This document shows, in pieces, positions 1 through 6,938 of a stretch of 10,000 nt of DNA. The stretch is from positions 1 to 10,000 of the forward strand of contig DAOVIK010000041.1 of assembly GCA_030673735.1 (NCBI GenBank), given 5' to 3'. Source of the DNA: Anaerolineae bacterium (lineage in GTDB: Bacteria; Chloroflexota; Anaerolineae; Anaerolineales; E44-bin32). A program made the translations under genes and the position numbers. The notes beneath the pieces are model-generated. The model did no database searches and was not told where the DNA came from. It worked only from the letters and a program-made list of their open reading frames with translations. Within the stretch, counting starts at the first letter, position 1. The number at the start of each line of letters is the position of its first letter.

Positions 1-21
1 GGAGATAGTCTGTGATTACGC

Positions 22-40
22 CGCAAGTATAACACTTGCG
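22..40. repeat. Small perfect inverted repeat after the leftmost regulator gene
   Basis: Arms CGCAAGT (22-28) and ACTTGCG (34-40) pair perfectly around a five-base loop. On the minus strand it lies about 20 bases beyond the stop codon of the regulator ending at 61, where an intrinsic terminator would be expected. No T-run follows on that strand, so it is at best a weak terminator or an mRNA 3' end structure. The ACTTGC half is repeated at 46-51, and ACTTG at 55-59. Confidence 0.4.
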
Positions 41-60
41 AAGAAACTTGCAAAACTTGA

Positions 61-3000
61 TCAGCCAATAAGGCGTGTATAAGTATCGCGCAATGCTTGA
101 GGCGGGTCAAGTCCTAGTTCGTCGGCCATCAGACGTACATACCGTTGATAATGGGAAACGATTTCGCTTCGGCGGCCCAACCGACCCAGCACCTCGAGAA
201 TCATGAGGTTGAGGTCGTCCCTGTAAGGATCCATCTTCAACGCTTCTCGCAACGCAGTGACGGCTCGTGTCGGTTGATCTCGCAACAGAGCTTCGTCGGC
301 ATAGCTGGCCGCAAGATCGAGGTAGCGCAGCTCAATCAAGCGCCTGCGCTCAGTCACCCAGTTTGATGAGAATTCAGGCAAATAGGGACCGGTGTAGAGG
401 TTAATAGCCTCGGTCAAGGCAAAGAGCTTGCGCGGATCACCCGGCGGGAGTGCTTCAGCTACATCTGCAGTATTCTCGAACCGGACCACATCGTATTCAA
501 TCGTATAGTCCGGATTCAGAGAGTACGTGGATCCATCGCTGAGGATCGTATCCTTCCCGATCGATCGTCTCAACGAATACACCGCGGTATGCAAATTGGA
601 TGTCTGGCGCCCGGGAGGAAAATCCGGCCAGAAGGTTTCGATCAGCACGTCCCGATCGAGGCGCTTGTTGTCAGCAAGGTGGAAGAGCAGCTCTCTTGCG
701 AAGGGCGTCATATCTTCAATCGGGGTGCCGCCGCGCAGAACACGCGCTTGACCAAATGCGACGAGCTCCAATTCGACTGCGCCTTCCGCTTCATCTTGCG
801 GTTCTCGGTATGCTTGCGCGAGAGCAGACATCGTATCGATCCGCTGCTGTACGATCGAAAAGACCGGATCGTCCCCCATGTTCTCTCTTGCAGAAGCGAG
901 GAAAGATGGCTTGTAGACTAGCTCTGCTGCCACGATCTGTTCTGTTCCATGTCCACCGGCCCACGCTATGCAGGTCTCAAACTGACCCAGCGCTTCCTGA
1001 GGTTCTCCATTCTCCATTTTCGCTAACGCTAAGAAGAAGTGAGCCAGCGTTATATCAAACGCATTGGCCTTATCTAAATACTTATGCAGAATCTCACTAA
1101 GTCGCTCGGCCGCACTCTGTGGCGAGGCGGTGGCCTCTAGTGCAGCCATCTGGATCTGGATGGCTACTGTCTGCTTCTTCCCCTTTGAGTGCTCAATGGC
1201 GCGCTTCAGCCATTCCATGCCCAACGTATTTCCCCCTCGACGGCGATGGAGGACACTGGTTTGCATGGAACCATAGCGGATCAGCCCCTCGTTCTCAAGC
1301 CATGTGGCAAGTGTCAGACCTTGGGCGTATAGCTCGGCTGCCTGGAGCGACAAGCCAAGGTCGTTGAAGACGTCCGCCTGTCCGTAGAGCACTTTGGCCT
1401 CGCGCACAGGAGCCCCAGCAAGGCGTGCATTCTTCAGCGCCTCGCTATATAGATTGAGAGCCTCCTCGAAGCGGCCTAGTGCGTGAGCGTCCATGGCCAT
1501 GTTATTGAAAGACGCCGCTAGTGGGAGGGGCGAACCGATATCTATAAAGATCTCATGCGCCTTCTCGGTCGTAACGTACATTTCAACCATCTTTCCGCGC
1601 ATGTCCTGCATAACAGAAAGATCAATCAGCGCCTTTGCGAGCGCATGCTTATCCTCGCCAGCCTCAACAAGCGCAACCGCCTTTTCCGCCAGCTCCTCGG
1701 CCTTCTCGAGCTCTCCTCGGCCATTGGCCAAAGCAAGCGCCGTGAATCTCAAACTCATGGCGCGCAACCATCGTTCTCCGCGCGACTTGAGTAGACTTTG
1801 CGCCCGATTGAATGCATCCAAGGCTTCGTCATAGTCCTCGCGGGCGAACGCAATCATCCCGCGAACGTTCTGAGCGTGAGCGGCGAGCCCCTTGGTCTTC
1901 CGCTCCTTGAACGAAGCTTGAGCTTCCCTCAAGGAATCGCTTGCCGCATCCAACTTGCCCTGGTTGTAATAGACCGTCGCTAGGTGCAAAAGCACTCTCG
2001 GCGCCGCCGCTTCAAGCTCTCTAAGCCTGCTAGCCCACGACTCGAGCGTTTCGACTCTTCCATCGTCATGCATCGCACGAGCGTGCCTTTCAGCCAATAC
2101 TGTAGCCTGACGGATACTTCCGGCTTCGATGTAGAGATCAACCGCATGCTCGATCAAACCCTGTTCAGCCAGGTATTCGGCCGCGCGTCTTCGGAGCCAA
2201 CCCAAGCGACGTTCATCCGCATCGGTCAGCACTTCCAGCAAAAACTCACGGAACTGTGGATGGTATTCGTACGTTCGGGGGCCCTCGCCCGTCGCCGTGA
2301 CAAACATCCCCCCACCGACTATCCGCCTGAGGTAGCGCTCGCTGTCCCCGCGGTCGAGAACCGCATTGCAGGAAGCAACCGTCATCACGGGCATCACCGA
2401 AGTGTCGAGCATGAAACGACGGATATCATCCGGCTGCCGGTTCAATACTACGGATGCCAAGTATTCATAAACCATCGGCCGGGAACCGTCCAACCACCCT
2501 TGCGTAAGCCCGCCACCAAGTTGGCCCGAAAGCAACACGCCCGTCACCCAGCCTCGCGTTTCCTCGAGCATTGCTCCGGCCTCTTTGTCAGTGAGCTTGA
2601 CCGAGAACTGCCCAGCAGCCAGTTCTTTGAGCTCGCTTTCATCAAGCGCCAGATCGTGCGGTCCGATTCCCGCGAGATCTCCTTCTGCCATCAGTTTGGC
2701 CAACGATACTTCGGGCACCTCCCTCCCACATATCACCAGGGTCGATTGCTCGGGCAAGATATCCAGAAATGTTTCCAGAAAGCGTATTACACCTTTTGAG
2801 CGATTGATCAAATGCACGTCGTCCAAGAGGATCACGAACGGTTCGCCGATCATCAACTCGATTACTTCGGCGAAGACTCGCGCCAGACCCTCGGGCTCCG
2901 ATCCCACCAGCGTGCTGACCTCAAGGTTGCCGCGCAATCGTCGGAATCTCTTTCCCAGGGAGGCGCCCAACACGCGGACGATGCGCATCACATCCTGATC

Positions 3001-3210
3001 GGCTTCCGTCACGCGCACCCAGCACACCGGAAGCTCCGTATGCTGCGTAAAGTCTGCCGCTAATGTGGTTTTTCCATATCCCGGGGGCGCTGCGATAACA
3101 ACAAGCTTGCGAGGGATGTTGGCATGAATCATATCCACCAAGCGCTCGCGGTGGATCTTTCCCGCACCAAATACGGGCGGAGTGATGGCATGTCTCAGGA
3201 GTGGGTCCAT
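61..3210 (-). CDS. MalT-like STAND NTPase / TPR / C-terminal SARP (wHTH-BTAD) transcriptional regulator, paralogue A
   Basis: This 1049-residue protein is a probable ATP-dependent cytoplasmic transcription activator. Residues 1-330 form a MalT-type STAND NTPase. Walker A is APPGYGKTTL (41-50, Lys47), Walker B is FVILLDDVH (125-133), and a sensor-like LVICGR follows (158-163). The motif EYHPQFREFL (315-324) matches the winged-helix segment that follows the NTPase in this family. Residues about 340-800 are helical TPR-like repeats, for example 561-597. Residues about 812-905 form an OmpR/SARP-like winged helix (NLHTAVYSLRRSIG, 872-885), and about 906-1049 a bacterial transcriptional activator domain. 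MalT's LuxR-type HTH is absent. The order is the reverse of AfsR, where the SARP module comes first. The ATG start is supported by AAGG five bases upstream and by alignment of its N-terminus with paralogue B. It lies 152 bases after paralogue B on the same strand and may be co-transcribed with it. The signal it senses and its targets are unknown. Confidence 0.9.
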   Translation of the reverse strand: MDPLLRHAITPPVFGAGKIHRERLVDMIHANIPRKLVVIAAPPGYGKTTLAADFTQHTELPVCWVRVTEADQDVMRIVRVLGASLGKRFRRLRGNLEVSTLVGSEPEGLARVFAEVIELMIGEPFVILLDDVHLINRSKGVIRFLETFLDILPEQSTLVICGREVPEVSLAKLMAEGDLAGIGPHDLALDESELKELAAGQFSVKLTDKEAGAMLEETRGWVTGVLLSGQLGGGLTQGWLDGSRPMVYEYLASVVLNRQPDDIRRFMLDTSVMPVMTVASCNAVLDRGDSERYLRRIVGGGMFVTATGEGPRTYEYHPQFREFLLEVLTDADERRLGWLRRRAAEYLAEQGLIEHAVDLYIEAGSIRQATVLAERHARAMHDDGRVETLESWASRLRELEAAAPRVLLHLATVYYNQGKLDAASDSLREAQASFKERKTKGLAAHAQNVRGMIAFAREDYDEALDAFNRAQSLLKSRGERWLRAMSLRFTALALANGRGELEKAEELAEKAVALVEAGEDKHALAKALIDLSVMQDMRGKMVEMYVTTEKAHEIFIDIGSPLPLAASFNNMAMDAHALGRFEEALNLYSEALKNARLAGAPVREAKVLYGQADVFNDLGLSLQAAELYAQGLTLATWLENEGLIRYGSMQTSVLHRRRGGNTLGMEWLKRAIEHSKGKKQTVAIQIQMAALEATASPQSAAERLSEILHKYLDKANAFDITLAHFFLALAKMENGEPQEALGQFETCIAWAGGHGTEQIVAAELVYKPSFLASARENMGDDPVFSIVQQRIDTMSALAQAYREPQDEAEGAVELELVAFGQARVLRGGTPIEDMTPFARELLFHLADNKRLDRDVLIETFWPDFPPGRQTSNLHTAVYSLRRSIGKDTILSDGSTYSLNPDYTIEYDVVRFENTADVAEALPPGDPRKLFALTEAINLYTGPYLPEFSSNWVTERRRLIELRYLDLAASYADEALLRDQPTRAVTALREALKMDPYRDDLNLMILEVLGRLGRRSEIVSHYQRYVRLMADELGLDPPQALRDTYTRLIG

Positions 3211-3273
3211 ATGCGCCTTGCCAGGACTAGCCTGGGCGACATACTCCTATTCGGCTTGGCTGGGCATTACGTA

Positions 3274-3293
3274 CCCAGTCCAATCCTAATACA
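3274..3293 (-). promoter_or_regulatory. Candidate upstream element of paralogue A
   Basis: Read on the minus strand, TGTATTAGGATTGGACTGGG lies about 65-85 bases before the ATG of paralogue A. A similar string, TGTATTGGATTATGGTTGGG, lies upstream of paralogue B. The shared core is TGTATT(A)GGATT, followed by a GG..TGGG element. It could be a common operator or a relic of the gene duplication. No clear -35/-10 pair was found for paralogue A. Confidence 0.3.
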
Positions 3294-3331
3294 TTTTTGG
3301 CTGTTCCGCACCCTCAGATTTATGCTGCCTC

Positions 3332-3353
3332 GTTGGTGGGAGCTCGCACCAGC
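3332..3353. repeat. Intercistronic stem-loop between the two regulators
   Basis: GTTGGTG (3332-3338) pairs with CACCAGC (3347-3353), with one G-U pair, around an eight-base loop containing the palindrome GAGCTC. It starts about 10 bases after the stop codon of paralogue B on the minus strand. No T-tract follows, so a strong intrinsic terminator is unlikely. It may protect mRNA ends or be only a weak stop. Confidence 0.3.
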
Positions 3354-3362
3354 CTTCCCCCA

Positions 3363-6300
3363 TCACTCCCCTTCCTGCTTTCGAGTAAAATCGTCTGTCC
3401 AACGGATATAAGCCTCGCGCACGATCCTTGCAGGATCTATGCCAAGCTCATCCGTCAGTGTGCGAACATAGCGATGATAATGCACGCTAAGTTCGGCTTT
3501 CCGACCAAGGCGACCTAGCGCCTCCATCAAGTAGGCGTTTGTATCCTCGCGCATCTCATCGATTTCCAACGCCTTCCGGAGGCTCTTCAGAGCTTCCACA
3601 GGGCGCCCCCGCAACAATGCCTCGCTCGAGTGGTCCACCAGCAAGTCCAGGTACAACGTTTCCAGCCTTTCTCTTCGAGCATGTACCCAATCTCCCGATA
3701 CACCAGGCAAGAAATCTCCGCGGTAAGATTCGATTGCGCTTTCCTGGAGCTCGAAGCGGCGAGGATCCGCTCGAGAGAGACGCGTCGCCTGTGTAGCCGC
3801 GGCCTCGAATTCCGCAACATCAAAACGGATCGGCACATCAGCACTCATGCGATAGGTCGTGCCCTCCAGCAGGATGGCTTTCTTTCCGATCGCCCGACGT
3901 AAGCTATAGACATCGGCATGCAGATTGGCTACACCTTTTCCGGGAGGATGGCCGGGCCAGAATCTCTCCAAGAGCACATCTCGATTTTCGTGGCCTCGAT
4001 CCACCAGGTAACACAGAACATGCAGCGCCCTGGGCTTGGGCCCGCTGAGCGGATCTCCACCGAGACGAATCGACATCTTCCCCAGCGCCTCGAGCGAGAG
4101 TTCCCGCGGGGACGTTTCTTCAGAGCGCGCTTTGGAGATCAATTCCTTTGCCAAGATACGCATGGATCTCAAGTTATCCTCGACCTTTAGCATCGTCGGA
4201 GTATCGGCAAACTCGGTACGTACCAGCTTGAGCAAATCGGGTTGAAATGAAAGCTCGGATGTCAGTTTCTGCATTTGACCGCTCAGACTTGCCTTCGTGA
4301 AGGCCTCCCCCAGCGCCTCAATCGCCGCGGCTTCATCTTTCAGTTTCAGTGAAGCGCATGCCAGCAGGATTTCGCAAAGCATGAAACTCTCGGCGTCCAA
4401 GCTTTCTTGTTGAAGGACATGCTCCAGTTGTTCTTTCGAGGCAGACGCTTTCGACCGCATGCTTGCGGCCGCACCCTCGATTAAAAATGCAGCTGCGCCG
4501 AATCCGCGGGATTCAGCGGCCACGGTGCTCTTCAGGTGGGACTTCGCAGCTTTGGTATCTCCTTGCCGGCTGCAATCCCGCACCAAATTCAAGATTGCAT
4601 TTCTGACCTGCCAATGGTTACCGCTTTTCTCTGCCAGGGCGTATCCTTCGCTCAAGCAGGCTTCAGCATCCTCATGGAATCCAAGGTCGCTCAGCATTCC
4701 ACCTTTCTCAATAAGGGCTTCGCATTCGCGCTGAGCCGATCCCACGTGCCTCGCGGCGTCGATCACTTCCTCTTGCAAGCGCAGCGCCTCAACCATATTC
4801 CCTAGGCGACGCTCCATCCTGGCAACTGTCAGTTTCGCGCTAATTGACAAGGTAGCTGGCGAATGCTGCTTCAGAATGCGATGCGCCTTAGTGGCGGTAT
4901 GGTAGGCTGCTTGAATCTTTCCCTGCGCAAGCAGCGTGGTTGTCAAGCCGTCAATAACCTCAACATGCATCCAAGAAGGCATTTCCTCTGATAAGAGCTC
5001 AGCCGCTTCTGATAGCAATCCCTCGGCCTGCTTGAATTCCCCTAATTCCCTGCTAGAGCATTGCGCCAGGAGCCAGAGCAGCATGGCTCTCAGCCACTTG
5101 GGAGTGCGTGCATGAATGTGAGACGCTGCCTTCTCTGCCGCCTCAGCTGCGAGCCTGTACTGACCTGTTGTGGCAAAGAAGACCCCGGTGACGCACTCAC
5201 AATAAGCTTTTGCCGTCTTGTTCGTGCGCTTTGTGATGCTGCGTCGCGCATCGTCGATTGTCTTGGCTGCTGTTTCTGCTTCTCCACTGCGCAAAAGAAG
5301 CAGCGCAAGAGCACATAAGACCATCGGAGTTTTGACTTGGTACTGCTGGAATTGATCGACCCATTTCTGAAGGGTTTGAACCCTTCCCACTTGCAGCATC
5401 GCCCGTGCATTCTTCTCCGCCAAGGAAGCAGCTTGATCAGCGTTTCCGGTTTCTAGATGCAGCGCAACTGCATGCTCCACCATGCCTTTTTCGGATAGAA
5501 ATGCGGCGGCCCTGGTTCGCAGATCTTTGCAGCGTCTTGGATCTTGGTGCTCAAGCACATCCAGTAGAACTTTTCGGAACTGGGGATGATATTCATACGT
5601 CCTTGGTCGATCTTCACCGGACATAATGAACATGCCGCGGTGCACAAGGTCTCGCAAGATGCGGTCACTGCCTGATCGCTGCAGCACATCATCGCAACCG
5701 ACAGCGGTCATCGCCGGCATGACCGCGCTCTCAAGCATGAAGGTCTTCAATTCATCAGGTTGCCCGCTGAGAACCTCAGCGATCAGGTACTCATGCGCAT
5801 CTCCTGTTGAGCGCAGCGCGATATCGTCGACGTCGGCCGTCCTTTCATCCAGCAGCAGGCTCACACCCATGAACCAACCCCGGGTGATATCCATAATCCG
5901 CTGGGCATCTTCCTCCGAAAGCTCAACACCTTGCTTGAAATTGGCGAGGTCCTGCACCTCTTGCTTGTTGAGAGCAAGCTCTATCGGACCGAATGTGGCC
6001 AGCTTTCCTGTTCCAATCAGCTTCGCATACGGAAGCCGCGGCGTAGATCGCCCGCAGATGATGAGCGTCACCTGTTCGGAGGGGATTTCAAGGAGCTCCT
6101 CAATGAATGCGACAGTGGATGGATTCCAGTCCACCAGGTGCGCATTGTCCAGAATCACTACCAAGGGGGTTTCGATCCCATCCTGCATTTCAGCGGTGAA
6201 GGTGCGCGCAAGCCTGACGGGATCTGCTCCCGGAGCGACGTATCGGGTCAATCGATCGTCCAACTCAGGGAAGACTCGCTCCAGGGATGCCGCGAGAACG

Positions 6301-6545
6301 CTTGCCAGCCGCATCCAATCCTGGTCGGCTTCGGTCAGACGAACCCAGCAAACCGGTAGATCGCTTTGCGAGCTGAAATCCGCAAGCAATGTCGATTTCC
6401 CGTACCCAGCTGGAGCTGAAATGGTGATGATCTTATGAGGTATGCTCGCCTGTAATGCATCAACCAACCGCTCACGGTGCAGCCAACCCGCTTCAAACTT
6501 GGGAGGCGTTATCACATGCCTTACAAGCGCTTGTTCACCTTCCAT
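3363..6545 (-). CDS. MalT-like STAND NTPase / TPR / C-terminal SARP (wHTH-BTAD) transcriptional regulator, paralogue B
   Basis: This 1060-residue protein has the same architecture as the gene that follows it. A STAND NTPase covers about 1-335, with Walker A APAGYGKST (44-52, Lys50), Walker B VVILDNAH (129-136), sensor-like LIICGR (161-166) and EYHPQFR (318-324). TPR-like helices cover about 345-800. A SARP/OmpR-like winged helix covers about 816-908 (NLHADVYSLRRAIG, 874-887), and a BTAD covers about 910-1050. The N-terminal 90 residues match paralogue A closely (RHVITPP, LHRERLVDA, DLPVCWVR, TEADQD), so the pair is a tandem duplication, now well diverged in the TPR part. The second Walker B acidic residue is Asn134 where paralogue A has Asp131. 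The frame stays open to a TTG at 6584. ATG at 6545 is preferred because GAGG lies five bases upstream, the aligned N-termini coincide, and the extension would run through the probable upstream element. Probable cytoplasmic activator; ligand and regulon unknown. Confidence 0.9.
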   Translation of the reverse strand: MEGEQALVRHVITPPKFEAGWLHRERLVDALQASIPHKIITISAPAGYGKSTLLADFSSQSDLPVCWVRLTEADQDWMRLASVLAASLERVFPELDDRLTRYVAPGADPVRLARTFTAEMQDGIETPLVVILDNAHLVDWNPSTVAFIEELLEIPSEQVTLIICGRSTPRLPYAKLIGTGKLATFGPIELALNKQEVQDLANFKQGVELSEEDAQRIMDITRGWFMGVSLLLDERTADVDDIALRSTGDAHEYLIAEVLSGQPDELKTFMLESAVMPAMTAVGCDDVLQRSGSDRILRDLVHRGMFIMSGEDRPRTYEYHPQFRKVLLDVLEHQDPRRCKDLRTRAAAFLSEKGMVEHAVALHLETGNADQAASLAEKNARAMLQVGRVQTLQKWVDQFQQYQVKTPMVLCALALLLLRSGEAETAAKTIDDARRSITKRTNKTAKAYCECVTGVFFATTGQYRLAAEAAEKAASHIHARTPKWLRAMLLWLLAQCSSRELGEFKQAEGLLSEAAELLSEEMPSWMHVEVIDGLTTTLLAQGKIQAAYHTATKAHRILKQHSPATLSISAKLTVARMERRLGNMVEALRLQEEVIDAARHVGSAQRECEALIEKGGMLSDLGFHEDAEACLSEGYALAEKSGNHWQVRNAILNLVRDCSRQGDTKAAKSHLKSTVAAESRGFGAAAFLIEGAAASMRSKASASKEQLEHVLQQESLDAESFMLCEILLACASLKLKDEAAAIEALGEAFTKASLSGQMQKLTSELSFQPDLLKLVRTEFADTPTMLKVEDNLRSMRILAKELISKARSEETSPRELSLEALGKMSIRLGGDPLSGPKPRALHVLCYLVDRGHENRDVLLERFWPGHPPGKGVANLHADVYSLRRAIGKKAILLEGTTYRMSADVPIRFDVAEFEAAATQATRLSRADPRRFELQESAIESYRGDFLPGVSGDWVHARRERLETLYLDLLVDHSSEALLRGRPVEALKSLRKALEIDEMREDTNAYLMEALGRLGRKAELSVHYHRYVRTLTDELGIDPARIVREAYIRWTDDFTRKQEGE

Positions 6546-6548
6546 AAA

Positions 6549-6554
6549 TCCCTC
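6549..6554 (-). promoter_or_regulatory. Ribosome binding site deciding the start of paralogue B
   Basis: On the minus strand GAGGGA precedes ATG (6545-6543), with GAGG five bases from the start codon. This favours that ATG over the upstream in-frame TTG at 6584. Confidence 0.65.
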
Positions 6555-6579
6555 ATGCACTCGTTGCCCTATTGCACAG

Positions 6580-6599
6580 CCCAACCATAATCCAATACA
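6580..6599 (-). promoter_or_regulatory. Candidate upstream element of paralogue B
   Basis: Read on the minus strand, TGTATTGGATTATGGTTGGG lies about 35-55 bases before the ATG. It resembles the string at 3274-3293 upstream of paralogue A, with one base missing after TGTATT and two inserted after GGATT. It falls inside the predicted 5' untranslated leader of paralogue B, so it may act as a downstream operator or in the RNA. Confidence 0.3.
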
Positions 6600-6675
6600 C
6601 CGCTACTACTTTGGTGCGGATTCAAGGCCGATGCAATACGCCATTTCTGTTTGGGCGTCCCCCGCCTCTGGTACC

Positions 6676-6691
6676 TGCTCATTATAGAGCA
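6676..6691. repeat. Inverted repeat overlapping the -10 box, possible operator
   Basis: TGCTC (6676-6680) and GAGCA (6687-6691) form perfect five-base arms around ATTATA, which is the minus-strand -10 hexamer. A dimeric protein bound here would block RNA polymerase. The arms are short, so chance is not excluded. Confidence 0.35.
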
Positions 6692-6709
6692 CCATGCATA
6701 CGGATTCGA
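6681..6709 (-). promoter_or_regulatory. Candidate sigma70-type promoter for the regulator genes
   Basis: On the minus strand a perfect TATAAT (6686-6681) follows a weak -35 TCGAAT (6709-6704) at 17 bases. Transcription would start near 6674, giving a leader of about 130 bases to the ATG at 6545. The -10 box sits at the centre of the inverted repeat TGCTC-ATTATA-GAGCA (6676-6691). The -35 matches the consensus at only three of six positions, which would suit an activator- or repressor-controlled promoter. Confidence 0.5.
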
Positions 6710-6794
6710 TGAAGCTTAAGTGGGATTTCTGTACCCCCATCAAATGCAGTAAAAGCCTGGTTCTTGCGGTCATCCGGCCCCTTCCCTTCAACCC

Positions 6795-6823
6795 TTGGCG
6801 CACCTCCCAAGCACAGATATAAT
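6795..6823 (+). promoter_or_regulatory. Sigma70-type promoter for the peptidase operon
   Basis: TTGGCG (6795-6800, four of six matches to TTGACA) is followed by exactly 17 bases and then a perfect TATAAT (6818-6823). The predicted start is near 6830, about 109 bases before the ATG at 6939. The element also argues against extending the peptidase frame upstream to 6795. Confidence 0.7.
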
Positions 6824-6845
6824 GGACCGCATAATGAAGATGGTG

Positions 6846-6892
6846 AAGACCGCTGCCCAGTGGTCTTTCTTGTTGCCCGGTTCCACGGGCGA
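6846..6892 (+). promoter_or_regulatory. Structured 5' leader with two consecutive hairpins
   Basis: Hairpin 1 pairs AAGACC (6846-6851) with GGTCTT (6862-6867) around ten bases. Hairpin 2 pairs TTGCCCG (6873-6879) with CGGGCGA (6886-6892), including one G-U pair, around six bases. Both lie between the predicted transcription start and the ribosome binding site of the peptidase gene. There is no T-run after hairpin 2, so classical attenuation is not indicated, and I do not recognise a known riboswitch. Confidence 0.4.
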
Positions 6893-6925
6893 AATCAGGA
6901 TCCATCGCAATAATGCACCCACTCT

Positions 6926-6933
6926 AGGAGGGA
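6926..6933 (+). promoter_or_regulatory. Strong ribosome binding site of the M20 peptidase gene
   Basis: AGGAGGGA contains a full AGGAGG seven bases before ATG (6939-6941). It fixes the start inside a longer open frame that extends upstream through the promoter. Confidence 0.85.
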
Positions 6934-6938
6934 TTTCC

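Larger units (their letters stand above)
6546..6938. other. Divergent intergenic regulatory region
   Basis: About 390 bases separate the leftward regulators from the rightward peptidase operon. The region contains candidate promoters facing both ways, an inverted repeat on the leftward -10 box, an element shared with the upstream region of paralogue A, and a structured leader for the rightward operon. No gene is supported inside it. The short open frames on both strands lack ribosome binding sites and recognisable products. Confidence 0.6.

Noticed and set aside
1984..2799. 271-residue open frame on the plus strand
   Set aside because: It lies wholly opposite the conserved NTPase/TPR part of paralogue A, has no ribosome binding site and no recognisable domain. 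It is a shadow frame.
5626..6438. 270-residue open frame on the plus strand, rich in Ser and Arg
   Set aside because: It is antisense to the conserved NTPase of paralogue B. Its composition is typical of a reverse-strand shadow.
61..6545. NTPase-TPR proteins as parts of a STAND antiphage defence system
   Set aside because: Both end in a clear winged helix plus BTAD and carry no nuclease, protease, TIR or other effector. They read as transcription regulators.
6546..6584. TTG start adding 13 residues to paralogue B
   Set aside because: The ATG at 6545 has GAGG at good spacing and aligns with the start of paralogue A. The extension would read through the shared upstream element.
6795..6938. 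Upstream extension of the M20 peptidase by 48 residues
   Set aside because: It overlaps the -35/-10 promoter and the leader. The family homology starts after the AGGAGG-preceded ATG at 6939.
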